Assembly (NCBI GenBank): GCA_030537615.1
Contig: JAUNVP010000007.1
Coordinates: 1 to 52,226, forward strand
DNA: 52,226 bases
Reading direction: 5' to 3'
Origin: Actinomycetaceae bacterium
GTDB lineage: Bacteria; Actinomycetota; Actinomycetes; Actinomycetales; Actinomycetaceae
How positions within the stretch are numbered: position 1 is the stretch's first letter; every line of letters starts with the position of its first letter. Below are positions 17,711 to 27,705 of the stretch, piece after piece. The notes under the pieces are model-generated. The model did not search any database. It was given only the letters and a program-made list of their open reading frames with translations, and had not been told where the DNA came from. Position numbers and translations under genes: made by a program.

Positions 17711-19402
17711 ATGATGCCTTTGTACGATGAACTCCCCGAACCACCTGAAGCTCCATCCGATGGAATGAGGATTATCCCACTTGGGGGCTTGGGGGAAATC
17801 GGCCGAAACATGACTGTCTTTGAGGTCGACGGAAAACTCCTCATCGTAGACTGCGGGGTACTGTTCCCAGAAGAAGATCAGCCCGGCATTGACCTTATCT
17901 TGCCGGACTTTTCCGCCATCGAAGATCGACTCGATGACGTCGTCGCCCTGGTGTTGACCCACGGACACGAAGACCATATTGGGGCAGTGCCGTATCTGCT
18001 TAAACACCGAGCAGATATTCCAATTTATGGTTCAGAACTCACGCTCGCCTTCCTCGAACCAAAGCTCGACGAACATCGGATCAATGAGCGCGATCTCCAC
18101 ACTATCGTCGAAGGCGAACGCGTCGATCTCGCTCCGTTCGACTGTGAATTCGTGTCAGTCACACACTCCATTCCCGATGCGCTCGCCGTGTTCATCCGCA
18201 CATCGGTAGGAACAGCGCTCGTCACCGGCGATTTCAAGATGGACCAATTGCCACTCGATGGCCGTCTGACTGACTTACGCTCGTTTGCACGTTTTGGGGA
18301 AGAGGGTGTTGACATCTTCCTCGTCGACTCGACAAACGCCGAAGTACCTGGATTTGTCACTCCTGAGCGGGAGATTGGTCCGGTGTTGGAAGAAGTGTTT
18401 GAACACGCGAGTGGCCAGATCGTTGTCGCGTCCTTTGCCTCTCATGTCCACCGTGTGCAACAGGTGTTTGATGCTGCTCGAATGACCGGTCGTAAGGTTG
18501 CGTTGATTGGACGCTCGATGGAACGCAATATGCGTATTGCCCACGAGCTTGAGTACCTCGATATTCCAGACGACATCATTGTTTCGACACGGCAGATTCA
18601 AGATCTTCCCGATAACCAGCGTGTCTACATGGCCACCGGTTCCCAGGGGGAACCGATGGCGGCTCTTGCCCGCATCGCGAAGAATGAGCATCGCACCGTC
18701 ACGGTCGGCCCTCACGATACGGTGATCTTCGCGTCCTCGCTCATCCCCGGCAACGAAAATTCGGTTTATCGAGTGATCAATGGACTGACGAAGCTTGGTG
18801 CTCGTGTTGTGCACCAAGCAAATGCCAAAGTCCACGTCTCCGGCCATGCCGCCGCTGGAGAATTAATCTATTGCTACAACATCGTTCAGCCAAAGAACGT
18901 CATGCCGATTCACGGAGAGATCCGGCACCTGGTCGCAAACGGACAGTTGGCCGTTAAAACCGGCGTACCAGCCGGGCGGGTGGCCCTTGCTGAGGACGGG
19001 GTCGTCATCGACCTCGTCGATGGAGAAGCACGCGTAGTCGGTGCTGTTCCGTGCGACTACGTCTATGTTGACGGTCGCAGTATTGGTGAGATTTCGGACG
19101 AAGAACTTCGCGGTCGTCTCGTCCTCGGATCAGAAGGATTCATCTCTATTTACGCGGTAGTCGATCTTGAAAACGAAACAATCCTCTCGGGGCCAACAAT
19201 CCGCGCGGTCGGCATGGCAGAAGAAGATAGCGTATTCGAAGAAATACAAGACGATGTCACCGCAGCGCTCAATCGGGCATTGGAAAACTCGGAAGCAGAT
19301 ACCTACACCTGTCAGCAGGCTATGCGACGCGTAGTAGGCCGATGGCTTTCTCGTAGGCTCCGCCGTCGCCCGATGATTGTGCCTGTTGTCGTTGCTCAAT
19401 AG
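17711..19402 (+). CDS. rnj: ribonuclease J
   Basis: RNase J is a beta-lactamase-fold enzyme with endonuclease and 5'-3' exonuclease activity that processes rRNA and mRNA. The zinc motif T-H84-G-H86-E-D88-H89-I-G is present, together with VTGDFKMDQLP and the beta-CASP motifs, including HVSGHAAAGEL. The 563 residues match the family. The start is the first of two adjacent ATGs. There is no Shine-Dalgarno sequence, but CAATAT at 17700-17705 could be a -10 box placing the transcript start at the ATG (leaderless). lysX begins 11 bases after the stop. Confidence 0.95.
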   Translation: MMPLYDELPEPPEAPSDGMRIIPLGGLGEIGRNMTVFEVDGKLLIVDCGVLFPEEDQPGIDLILPDFSAIEDRLDDVVALVLTHGHEDHIGAVPYLLKHRADIPIYGSELTLAFLEPKLDEHRINERDLHTIVEGERVDLAPFDCEFVSVTHSIPDALAVFIRTSVGTALVTGDFKMDQLPLDGRLTDLRSFARFGEEGVDIFLVDSTNAEVPGFVTPEREIGPVLEEVFEHASGQIVVASFASHVHRVQQVFDAARMTGRKVALIGRSMERNMRIAHELEYLDIPDDIIVSTRQIQDLPDNQRVYMATGSQGEPMAALARIAKNEHRTVTVGPHDTVIFASSLIPGNENSVYRVINGLTKLGARVVHQANAKVHVSGHAAAGELIYCYNIVQPKNVMPIHGEIRHLVANGQLAVKTGVPAGRVALAEDGVVIDLVDGEARVVGAVPCDYVYVDGRSIGEISDEELRGRLVLGSEGFISIYAVVDLENETILSGPTIRAVGMAEEDSVFEEIQDDVTAALNRALENSEADTYTCQQAMRRVVGRWLSRRLRRRPMIVPVVVAQ

Positions 19403-19413
19403 ATAGGGCTCGT

Positions 19414-22400
19414 ATGGCTACAGTAACCTCTGTCCCGGTAAAAGAAGAACGGACAGTAGATCAAGTTAAGGCTTTTTCTGGGTGGCGTGCCCGCACGGTA
19501 CGGATCTTGGCGCGTCTGGCCTATTGTGGGGCGTTCTTGTCTCTGCTTCTCATCATTGGTGGAGGGCACTTTCGCACACCACTATCGGTCATCGCCTTCG
19601 CATTCTTCCTCATTAACCTGCCGGTTGGTGCCACGCTTGTAGAACTCATGTTCCTTGTCGTGTTTGGCTTCGCTCTCATGACACGCAAGACAGTAGCGTG
19701 GTGGACGCTCATCGCACTCCAGTTGATCGGCCTGTTTTTCGGAATCACCACGCTCTACTCGACAGTGACCGACCCGCCGATTCACTACGGCTATCTGGTC
19801 ATCGGGGCGGTTAAAATCGTGGTTGCTGTCGGCGTCATAATCGGCGCCTGGTATTTGCGTTCCGCATTCCCCGGTAAAGTGCTCCCGGGCTCAGCCTTCG
19901 GAGCCATCCTTATTCTGCTTATCGGATTCGGCGTGACGATTGCGTTCGGGCTCGCTATGACCGATCTTGCGATTTCCGGGCCGATCACGGACATCAAGAC
20001 ACGGTGGGTGCTGTCCTCAACTCTGGGAGACTATTTCTCCACCCTGGTCTATGCGGGGCCTCCGCTCGGGGTACCCCCCTGGATCCGCTACCCACTGGGT
20101 ACGCTGTCGGCAGTGACGGCGATTCTCGCGGTAGTCTTCTTTCTCCGCAGTCAGCGGATGCCTGGACGGCGAATGCATGACGATCTGTTTGCGCGCGAGC
20201 TTCTTGCCAAATGGGGGGACGATTCGCTCGGGTATTTCGCAACGCGTGATGATCGCTCGATTGTGCGGAGTCAAGACGGGCGCGCAGCGATTTCTTACGC
20301 GGTCGCCAACGGTGTAGCAGTGATGGGCGGTGATCCGCTCGGCGATCCGCAGTCGTGGTCCAAAGCCATTGCCAAATGGTTGGCACTGTGTGCGAAATAC
20401 GGTTGGCTTCCCGGAGCCATTTCGGTCTCTGAGCGTGGCGCAAAAGCGTTGCGTGAAGCGGGATTCTCGGTGAGGTTGATGGGGGATGAGGCCGTCATTG
20501 ACACACGGACGTTTGACCTAAACTCCAGCGCCTCCAAGCAGCTTGCCAGCGCGGTGCGTCGCGTGCGACGACACAACGTTGATATTTCGATTGCGCGCCT
20601 ATCCGATATCGCCTCGGATGAACTGACTGAGTTACGTACCGTTGCCCATGAGTTTCGTCGTGGTGACGAGCGGGGCTTCTCAATGTCGCTTGACCGGATT
20701 CTTGAGGACGTTGATGGGCGAACCATGGTGGTCTGGGCACGCGATACCGACGGCGCTATCCAGGCGATGCTGTCATTCGTGCCGTGGGGGCGCCACGGGA
20801 TCTCGCTGTCGCTCATGCGGCGGCGTCCAGATTCCATCAACGGCATTATTGAAGCAATGGTCGTCCAACTGATTAACGAATCAGCAGCGTCGGGAATCGA
20901 CCGAATTTCTCTCAACTTCGCGATGTTCCGCAAAGTATTTGAACAGGGAGAAGCAGTCGATGCGGGGCCGTGGGATCGCCTAGTCTACTCGGTTATGCGA
21001 GTTGCTTCGCGGGTGTGGCAACTTGAGAGCCTGTACGAGTCGAACGCGCGCTACAACCCCCAGTGGGTGCCGCGCTACATGTGCTTCCCGGGGGTCACCG
21101 AACTATCGCAAGTTTCCCTAGCCGCAGCTGCGCTTGAGGGGTTCCTTCCGCAGATCGGTCACCGCACTCAGCTCGATTGGTATCCCACGAGCGACTATCT
21201 CAACGCGGTGCAGGAGATTGAGCGAGCCGCGATCGTCGCAGCTATGCCGCGCCGCAAGCTGTCCGACCAGGAGCAGGTGCGCAGAGATAAGATGCATCGA
21301 CTGTCACAGGCAGGCATGGATCCTTATCCGGCAGCGGTGTCGCTCGGTGATCTACCCGCCGACATTATGGTGAAATATTCCGACCTCGCCCCGGGAGAAC
21401 GCATCGACACGATCGTGCGCACCGGCGGTCGTGTGTCGGCATACCGCGACCACGGCGGCGTGATCTTCATTGACCTCTTCCGTCAGGGACACACGATCCA
21501 AGTGGTTGCTGATCGCTCCGTCCTGTCACCGAATCTCTTCGACCTTCTCTCATTCGTTGATCTCGGAGATTCCATTGCCGTCAGCGGCGCAGTCATCCGC
21601 ACCCGTCGAGGGGAACTGTCGGTGGAAATTGGTGAATGGCGCATGGCGGCCAAAGCGTTGCGCCCCGTTGCCAGCCACGGCGTCGAACTTGATTCAATGA
21701 CGCGTAGCCGCGAGCGCGTGACTCACCTGCTGGCGACGCCGTCGGCCATCGAACTGCTCACGCTTCGCTCTCGAGGGGTCGCGCAGATCCGACAGATCAT
21801 GATGGAAGAAGGGTTTACCGAGGTCGAAACGCCGATGCTTCACGCTATTCACGGGGGCGCTAATGCCCGACCATTCGTGACGCATATGAATGCCTACTCG
21901 ACAGACGTATTCTTGCGCATTGCCCCCGAGCTCTACCTCAAACGCCTCGCGGTTGCCGGAATGGGATCCATTTTTGAGATGGGGAGAAGTTTCCGGAACG
22001 AGGGCGCCGATGCCACCCACAATCCGGAGTTCACTTCGATCGAGGCCTATCGTGCGGGCGGTGACTACACGACGATGCGACATTTGACCGAACGCCTCAT
22101 TAAGTCGATGGCTCAGGCAATGCACGGCAAGCCGATCGCTCTTCGTCCTGCGGGGAGTCGCGGAGTTGAGGGGCGCCCCACAGTGGCAACGTTCGACGGA
22201 GTTGAGCTAGCGGAGTTTTCTCTCGACGGCGATTGGCCGGTCATTCGGGTCTATGATGCGGTGAGCGAAGCCGTGGGTACACCGGTAACGACTGAGACCT
22301 CCGCCGACGAGCTTGCTGCTTTAGCGCGTGACTTCGAGGTTGATCTACCACCCGTCCTCGATCACGCGAATCTCATTGGTGCGCTGTACGACGATCTCGT

Positions 22401-22800
22401 TGAGGCAAACACGGTGCATCCGACGTTTTACACGGATTTCCCCGCCGCGACCTCACCGCTGACGCGCAAACATCGAGAAAACCCGGTGCTCGCAGAACGC
22501 TGGGATCTGGTGGCCTTCGGAATGGAACTGGGAACGGCGTACACCGAACTGACTGATCCCATCGATCAAAGGGAACGTTTCACCGAACAATCGTTGGCGG
22601 CTGCCGCTGGTGACCCTGAAGCGATGAGCATCGATGAACAGTTCCTGTCTGATCTCGAACTTGGGCTCGTCCCCACCGGGGGGCTTGGTCTCGGTGTTGA
22701 TCGACTGTGCATGCTACTCACCGGTGTGAACATTCGCCAGCTTTTAGCATTCCCCTACGTTAAGCCGGTAGCCGATAGCCACGAGGGTGGTGTCCGCTGA
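19414..22800 (+). CDS. lysX: bifunctional lysylphosphatidylglycerol synthase/lysyl-tRNA synthetase
   Basis: LysX charges tRNA with lysine and transfers it to phosphatidylglycerol, giving resistance to cationic peptides. The 1128 residues are in order: about six membrane helices (30-250), an MprF-type transferase domain (about 270-600), an anticodon-binding OB domain (about 665-760) and a class II lysyl-tRNA synthetase core with motif 2 FRNEG at 860-864 and motif 3 GLGLGVDRL near 1090. All catalytic motifs look intact. It sits between rnj and a PfkB gene, not in its mycobacterial position. pgsA, which makes its lipid substrate, lies 3.5 kb downstream. Whether a separate lysS exists cannot be seen here. 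Confidence 0.95.
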   Translation: MATVTSVPVKEERTVDQVKAFSGWRARTVRILARLAYCGAFLSLLLIIGGGHFRTPLSVIAFAFFLINLPVGATLVELMFLVVFGFALMTRKTVAWWTLIALQLIGLFFGITTLYSTVTDPPIHYGYLVIGAVKIVVAVGVIIGAWYLRSAFPGKVLPGSAFGAILILLIGFGVTIAFGLAMTDLAISGPITDIKTRWVLSSTLGDYFSTLVYAGPPLGVPPWIRYPLGTLSAVTAILAVVFFLRSQRMPGRRMHDDLFARELLAKWGDDSLGYFATRDDRSIVRSQDGRAAISYAVANGVAVMGGDPLGDPQSWSKAIAKWLALCAKYGWLPGAISVSERGAKALREAGFSVRLMGDEAVIDTRTFDLNSSASKQLASAVRRVRRHNVDISIARLSDIASDELTELRTVAHEFRRGDERGFSMSLDRILEDVDGRTMVVWARDTDGAIQAMLSFVPWGRHGISLSLMRRRPDSINGIIEAMVVQLINESAASGIDRISLNFAMFRKVFEQGEAVDAGPWDRLVYSVMRVASRVWQLESLYESNARYNPQWVPRYMCFPGVTELSQVSLAAAALEGFLPQIGHRTQLDWYPTSDYLNAVQEIERAAIVAAMPRRKLSDQEQVRRDKMHRLSQAGMDPYPAAVSLGDLPADIMVKYSDLAPGERIDTIVRTGGRVSAYRDHGGVIFIDLFRQGHTIQVVADRSVLSPNLFDLLSFVDLGDSIAVSGAVIRTRRGELSVEIGEWRMAAKALRPVASHGVELDSMTRSRERVTHLLATPSAIELLTLRSRGVAQIRQIMMEEGFTEVETPMLHAIHGGANARPFVTHMNAYSTDVFLRIAPELYLKRLAVAGMGSIFEMGRSFRNEGADATHNPEFTSIEAYRAGGDYTTMRHLTERLIKSMAQAMHGKPIALRPAGSRGVEGRPTVATFDGVELAEFSLDGDWPVIRVYDAVSEAVGTPVTTETSADELAALARDFEVDLPPVLDHANLIGALYDDLVEANTVHPTFYTDFPAATSPLTRKHRENPVLAERWDLVAFGMELGTAYTELTDPIDQRERFTEQSLAAAAGDPEAMSIDEQFLSDLELGLVPTGGLGLGVDRLCMLLTGVNIRQLLAFPYVKPVADSHEGGVR

Positions 22801-22837
22801 TAATCTGACAGCGGACACATCGAAATGAGGACATACC

Positions 22838-23764
22838 ATGGGACGTTTTCTATCGACACAACCCGTTGTTCTGAACCTACCAACGGTGATCCCGGCCTTG
22901 CCGAGCCGGGGTGGAATGGTGCTCGCCCGTTCCGTGTTGGCGAGCCCTGGGGGAGGCTTCATCGGGCTTGCGTCGGTACGTCAAATGGGCGTCGAAACCG
23001 GAATGCTGTCGGTACTCGGAACCGGACCGAACTCGTTCGTCGTTCGGCAAGAGCTACAAAAACACGGTGTTGAAATACTGACAGACGAAGTGATCGGAGA
23101 CATCGGGGTCGCCATTCAAATGGTTGAGGACGATGGCAACACGACTGTTATCGTCTCTTGCGGAATCGAGACCGAGCCCTCAGTTCGGGAACTGGCCGCA
23201 GTGCCCCTACACGAGGGAGATGTTCTCCTTGCCCACGGTTCCGCACTCGCTGTTGAATCGGTTGCGAAGGACTATGCCGACTGGATCGAGAGTATCGACG
23301 AATCGATCACAGTTGTTCTCAGTCCGTCACCAATGCTTGACCAGGTGACACCGCACGTGTGGCCGCAGTTGTTGGCACGAGCTGACGTCCTGACGATGAA
23401 TCTGCGGGAATCATCCCTTCTGCCGAGAATGCTTAAACGTGTTGATCCGGCGGCGGAGATTAACGACTATCTGCGAGAGGACTGCATTCACGTTCGTCGG
23501 ATGGGGGCGATGGGATGCGAATATCGGCTGGGATTTGAAGGGGATCGGATTATGGTTCCAGCTTTTCCTTCTGACATTGTCGATACTTCCGGAGTCGGAG
23601 ACACGCACGTCGCGGTCATGTGTGGTTCTCTTGCTCAAGGGCGGGACATTGAGGACGCCATTCTTTTGGCCAACGCTGCCGGGGCGGTGATGATTTCTCA
23701 CTCATTCACTTTCCCTGTCCCGACGATGGGTGAAATCGCCTCGGTGATGACGTTCCACGACTAG
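22838..23764 (+). CDS. PfkB family carbohydrate kinase
   Basis: A 308-residue ribokinase-like kinase. The C-terminal ATP/anion-hole motif is D-T-S-G-V-G-D at 249-255, with catalytic Asp255; the canonical form is DTxGAGD, so Ala is replaced by Val. A glycine-rich segment SPGGG (43-47) followed by AxxxQMG-type residues and LGTGPNSFVVRQELQKHGVE matches the N-terminal PfkB signature. The substrate cannot be named from sequence; sugars and nucleosides are both possible. GAGGAC lies upstream of the ATG, and the gene follows lysX by 37 bases. Confidence 0.85.
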   Translation: MGRFLSTQPVVLNLPTVIPALPSRGGMVLARSVLASPGGGFIGLASVRQMGVETGMLSVLGTGPNSFVVRQELQKHGVEILTDEVIGDIGVAIQMVEDDGNTTVIVSCGIETEPSVRELAAVPLHEGDVLLAHGSALAVESVAKDYADWIESIDESITVVLSPSPMLDQVTPHVWPQLLARADVLTMNLRESSLLPRMLKRVDPAAEINDYLREDCIHVRRMGAMGCEYRLGFEGDRIMVPAFPSDIVDTSGVGDTHVAVMCGSLAQGRDIEDAILLANAAGAVMISHSFTFPVPTMGEIASVMTFHD

Positions 23765-23815
23765 CGGCGCGTTGAGTGTTTAGCCAACCCGGCACGGGGT
23801 AATGTCTAAAGTGCT

Positions 23816-26281
23816 ATGGCTAAAAAAACTTCGTCCCGTACGCAATCGAGAAAACCCGCCGCTTCTAGCCGCAAATCAGCTTCTAAGGAGCGTTCTGGGC
23901 CATCGCCACTGATGAGCGTTTTCGCCGGTATTGGCCGGGGAATCTTCAACGCTGGACGTTCCTTTGCCGCTATGGATCCGCAACTTCGTCGCGACGGATT
24001 CGCATTGGCACTCATTGCGCTGGCCGCGATTTTTGCCCTGCGCGAATGGTTCCATATTTCCGGTAGTGCCGGTGATGCTATTCATCACGTGGGAGCCGGA
24101 GCTGTCGGTCTTTACTCGGTCATTATTCCGGTAGTTTTCGGACTGTGGGCCGCCAATCTCATCAGTGCGCGGAAGAACTATCGGATTCCACATCGCTTTG
24201 CCGGAACTGCCGGACTGGCCGCCGCCATTACCGGGATCACGCAGATCAGTTCGGGGAATCCGCCAATCTCGGATTTTGCGGCGATTGAGGCCGCAGGTGG
24301 AGTACTCGGATGGTTCTTCGGATACCCTCTCGCCGTGCTCCTGTCGGGGTGGGGCGGGGTAATCGTCCTCGTCCTCATTTTTGCCTACTCAATTCTGCTG
24401 TCAACGCAAACGTCGATCCAGGAGGTTCCCACCCGACTCACGGCATTCGCGGACCGGATTCGAGGTGAGTCGCGCCGGCGGCAAAATGCGGGCCGCGAAA
24501 CGGAAGAAATGCTGGAGGTTTACGACGGAGATGAAGCTTTCCGCGCTCCCGTTGAGCCAGTGGAAGAACCTGACGCAACGAGTGTTCTCGCCACCGATGA
24601 TTATGTGGAAGAGCCGGTTGACAATGAACCAGAACCCGTTGCTACGCGGGAAGAACTGCATCCGGTTGAACCCTCTCCGTTACCTCTCAGCGCGATTCAA
24701 CCCGAGCTTGACGAGGGCCTGACATACGAGCTTCCTGATGAAACACTTCTTGCTCGGGGAACTCCCCACAAGACCCGTTCGGCTGCTAACGACCGCGTCG
24801 TCGAAGCACTCACGAATGTACTCAAAGAGTTCAATGTTGATGCAGAAGTCACGGGCTTCTCACGCGGTCCAACGGTCACCCGCTATGAAGTGACTCTTGG
24901 GCCGGGAGTCAAAGTTGAGCGCATTACTCAACTGTCGAAGAATATTGCTTACGCGGTGGCCTCCGCGGATGTGCGTATCCTATCGCCGATCCCAGGTAAA
25001 TCGGCGATCGGTGTAGAAATCCCTAATACTGATCGAGAGACGGTAGCGTTGGGAGATGTTCTCTGCTCTGCTGCGGCCAAGCGGAACCAGCATCCGCTCG
25101 TTGTCGGAGTCGGCAAGGATGTTGAAGGCGGATACGTCGTCACGAATATCGCGAAGACTCCGCACCTGCTGGTGGCCGGAGCAACTGGTTCGGGTAAGTC
25201 ATCGTTTGTGAACTCGATGATTACTTCCATCATGATGCGCGCCACTCCCGCTCAGGTGCGCATGATTCTCATCGACCCTAAACGCGTTGAATTAACGATT
25301 TACGAAGGCGTGCCGCACCTCATCACCCCCATCATCACTAATCCGAAGAAGGCCGCTGAAGCCCTCGAATGGGTCGTCAAAGAAATGGATATGCGCTACG
25401 ACGACCTCTCACAGTACGGCTTCAAACACATCGACGATTTCAATGCGGCGATCATTGCCGGGCAGGTTGAACCTCCAGCGGGATCGGAGAGGAAGCTCGC
25501 TCCCTACCCGTATTTGCTCGTTGTCGTCGACGAGCTCGCTGACCTGATGATGGTGGCTCCGCGTGATGTGGAAGCGTCGATTCAGCGCATTACCCAACTG
25601 GCTCGTGCAGCGGGAATCCACCTCGTCCTCGCTACCCAGAGGCCATCGGTTGATGTCGTAACGGGGATTATCAAGTCGAATATTCCTTCACGTCTCGCGT
25701 TTGCGACCTCCTCATTGGCGGATTCCCGCGTTATTCTTGACCAGCCGGGTGCCGATAAACTGATCGGCGCCGGTGACGCTCTCTACTTGCCTCAAGGAAC
25801 CAATAAACCCATGCGGGTCCAGGGAGCGTGGGTGAACGAATCGGAAATCCGCGAGATCGTCAATCACGTCAAAGCGCAAATGAACCCCGTGTATCGCGAG
25901 GACGTGATTGCTCCGGCCAAGACCGTCAAGGTTGCCGAAGATATCGGAGACGACCTCGATGACCTACTTCAAGCTGCCGAACTCGTCGTGTCAACGCAGC
26001 TTGGATCGACATCCATGTTGCAACGAAAGCTGCGCATTGGTTTTGCGCGTGCTGGTCGCCTGATGGATCTGCTTGAGTCCCGCGAGATTGTGGGGCCTTC
26101 CGAGGGATCGAAGGCTCGGGAGGTACTTGTACCTCCCGAGGAGCTACCTCGGGTGCTGGCAATGCTTCGCGGTGAAGACACGTCAGGTTACGAATCGGCG
26201 ACTGCTTTCGACGGAACTGACGGTTCGTGGGAAGATGAAGGGGAAACTGAGGACGCGTGGGACCTCACCGGACGACAGTGA
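23816..26281 (+). CDS. ftsK: DNA translocase FtsK
   Basis: FtsK pumps chromosomal DNA through the closing septum and promotes dimer resolution. The 821 residues begin with a basic Lys/Ser-rich tail, then four membrane helices (about 60-200), an acidic linker (about 220-310) and the motor domain with Walker A GATGSGKS (455-462) and Walker B LLVVVDELAD (567-576). The C-terminal gamma winged helix (about 735-790) would read the KOPS-like DNA polarity signal. An acidic tail follows. The length is typical of Gram-positive FtsK/SpoIIIE. pgsA follows immediately. Confidence 0.97.
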   Translation: MAKKTSSRTQSRKPAASSRKSASKERSGPSPLMSVFAGIGRGIFNAGRSFAAMDPQLRRDGFALALIALAAIFALREWFHISGSAGDAIHHVGAGAVGLYSVIIPVVFGLWAANLISARKNYRIPHRFAGTAGLAAAITGITQISSGNPPISDFAAIEAAGGVLGWFFGYPLAVLLSGWGGVIVLVLIFAYSILLSTQTSIQEVPTRLTAFADRIRGESRRRQNAGRETEEMLEVYDGDEAFRAPVEPVEEPDATSVLATDDYVEEPVDNEPEPVATREELHPVEPSPLPLSAIQPELDEGLTYELPDETLLARGTPHKTRSAANDRVVEALTNVLKEFNVDAEVTGFSRGPTVTRYEVTLGPGVKVERITQLSKNIAYAVASADVRILSPIPGKSAIGVEIPNTDRETVALGDVLCSAAAKRNQHPLVVGVGKDVEGGYVVTNIAKTPHLLVAGATGSGKSSFVNSMITSIMMRATPAQVRMILIDPKRVELTIYEGVPHLITPIITNPKKAAEALEWVVKEMDMRYDDLSQYGFKHIDDFNAAIIAGQVEPPAGSERKLAPYPYLLVVVDELADLMMVAPRDVEASIQRITQLARAAGIHLVLATQRPSVDVVTGIIKSNIPSRLAFATSSLADSRVILDQPGADKLIGAGDALYLPQGTNKPMRVQGAWVNESEIREIVNHVKAQMNPVYREDVIAPAKTVKVAEDIGDDLDDLLQAAELVVSTQLGSTSMLQRKLRIGFARAGRLMDLLESREIVGPSEGSKAREVLVPPEELPRVLAMLRGEDTSGYESATAFDGTDGSWEDEGETEDAWDLTGRQ

Positions 26282-26294
26282 AAGGGGAGCGGCG

Positions 26295-26924
26295 TTGAGT
26301 ACGGGCGACGGCAGCAATATCTCCCAGGCGCGAACGAATGAAGAGATCTGGAATCTTCCGAATATTCTAACCATGATTCGGCTCGCACTGGTTCCTGTGT
26401 TCATCGTGCTTCTCCTGCTCGGACATACGTGGAGCCAATGGCTCGCACTCGTCGTCTTTATAGCTGCAGCTTTGACTGATCACTACGACGGGAAGATCGC
26501 TCGCGCGCGCAATCTGATCACCGATTTTGGCAAGATCTGGGATCCGATTGCCGATAAAGCACTCACTCTCGGCGCCTTCGTCATGCTGTCGGTGGTCGGA
26601 CTACTTCCCTGGTGGTTCACTTTTATTGTTGCGTTCCGCGAGCTCGGTATTACGTGGTTGCGCGCATTCTTACTTAAACGAAATATTGTCGTTGCAGCCT
26701 CGTCCGGCGGCAAAGCTAAAACGGTGTCGCAGATGTTCCTCATCGTATTTCTCCTCGTTCCGTGGGAGACGTTCATCAGCGGTGGTGATCCGTTGTCGAA
26801 CGTGACGACTCTTTTCGGTATCACGGTTGTTTTGATGGCCGTTGCGCTCGGACTAACCGTATGGTCTGGCTTGGTTTACGTCGTGGAAGCTCTCAAGTTC
26901 ACTCGGACACAGCCCTCCGTCTAA
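26295..26924 (+). CDS. pgsA: CDP-diacylglycerol-glycerol-3-phosphate 3-phosphatidyltransferase
   Basis: PgsA joins CDP-diacylglycerol with glycerol-3-phosphate to form phosphatidylglycerol phosphate in the membrane. The CDP-alcohol phosphotransferase signature is complete: D62-x2-D65-G66-x2-A69-R70-x8-G79-x3-D83-x3-D87. About six hydrophobic helices are visible. I chose TTG at 26295, giving 209 residues, because AAGGGGAG lies five bases upstream and the reading frame farther upstream overlaps ftsK. Its product is the lipid substrate of LysX, encoded nearby. It probably shares the ftsK transcript. Confidence 0.92.
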   Translation: MSTGDGSNISQARTNEEIWNLPNILTMIRLALVPVFIVLLLLGHTWSQWLALVVFIAAALTDHYDGKIARARNLITDFGKIWDPIADKALTLGAFVMLSVVGLLPWWFTFIVAFRELGITWLRAFLLKRNIVVAASSGGKAKTVSQMFLIVFLLVPWETFISGGDPLSNVTTLFGITVVLMAVALGLTVWSGLVYVVEALKFTRTQPSV

Positions 26925-27104
26925 GGGTGGGATTGCCCACGTTCGAATTCGGGAATAATTCTCCGCATATACGGTGTTTTCCTTGATAGGACAAGTGAAA
27001 GAAGCAGTTTTGAAAGCGAGATTATGAGGCATTGTGCGGGCTGGGACGAGCCGCGAATGCGAGACGGAATGGGACAACAGACCAAACTTCGATACGGTGA
27101 AAGT

Positions 27105-27437
27105 ATGCTGACAACGTCACTCCACAGTCTCTCCTTGAGAGAACAGATCGGGGACGTCCTACGCGAGATTCGACGTAGCCAAGGACGTACCCTCCGGCAG
27201 GTATCCGCGGACGCGCAAGTCTCTTTGGGCTACCTTTCGGAAGTTGAGCGTGGACAAAAAGAAGCCTCTTCTGAGCTACTGATCGCAATTTGCTATGCGC
27301 TTGGTGTTCCGCTTTCTTTTGTTCTGCGTGAGGTCGCTGATCGACTCGCCGCCATCGAAGGCGTTGCCATCCCCGATAGTGTTCCGGCCGATCTGGTCGA
27401 CTTGCCGTTTGACGACGGCGTGACTCTTTTGAGCTGA
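27105..27437 (+). CDS. clgR: ClgR-type XRE family transcriptional regulator
   Basis: This 110-residue protein has a Cro/C1 helix-turn-helix near residues 28-60 ([45 protein letters not shown]). That sequence and the position after ftsK-pgsA identify it as ClgR, the actinobacterial activator of clp protease genes. Starts in the same frame exist at 27024 and 27069; the ATG at 27105 gives the usual length and has GGTGAAAG upstream. The last residues are DGVTLLS rather than the terminal Ala-Ala that serves as a degradation tag in some ClgR proteins. The 180 bases upstream hold no gene and presumably its promoter. DUF3046 follows after six bases. Confidence 0.85.
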   Translation: MLTTSLHSLSLREQIGDVLREIRRSQGRTLRQVSADAQVSLGYLSEVERGQKEASSELLIAICYALGVPLSFVLREVADRLAAIEGVAIPDSVPADLVDLPFDDGVTLLS

Positions 27438-27443
27438 TGTGAC

Positions 27444-27668
27444 GTGACCGTTTCTGAATTCTGGACTGCCCTGGAGACCGTGTACGGCTCGGTTTATGGA
27501 CGATCTCTGGTTGGCGATCTCTATCTGCCGAAACTGGGAGGCACTGCTGAACAGGCGCTCAAACAGGGGGTCGAGCCACATGTTATTTGGGATGAGCTTA
27601 TCCGTGAAACGGATATGGGTGATGACGCACGCTGGATTTATCGCCAGGTGTCGCAATCGCGCTCATAA
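27444..27668 (+). CDS. DUF3046 family protein
   Basis: A 74-residue protein of the actinobacterial DUF3046 family, usually found between clgR and recA, as here. The recognisable pattern is EFW...YGSVYGRSLVGDLYLPKLGG-TAEQALKQGV-PHVIWDELI. It has no cysteines, signal peptide or membrane helix. The start is GTG, six bases after the clgR stop, so it is probably translated with clgR. Function is unknown for the family. Confidence 0.88.
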   Translation: MTVSEFWTALETVYGSVYGRSLVGDLYLPKLGGTAEQALKQGVEPHVIWDELIRETDMGDDARWIYRQVSQSRS

Positions 27669-27705
27669 CTATCTCGTGTGAGAGCTGACAGGTCACGGCA
27701 CCACA

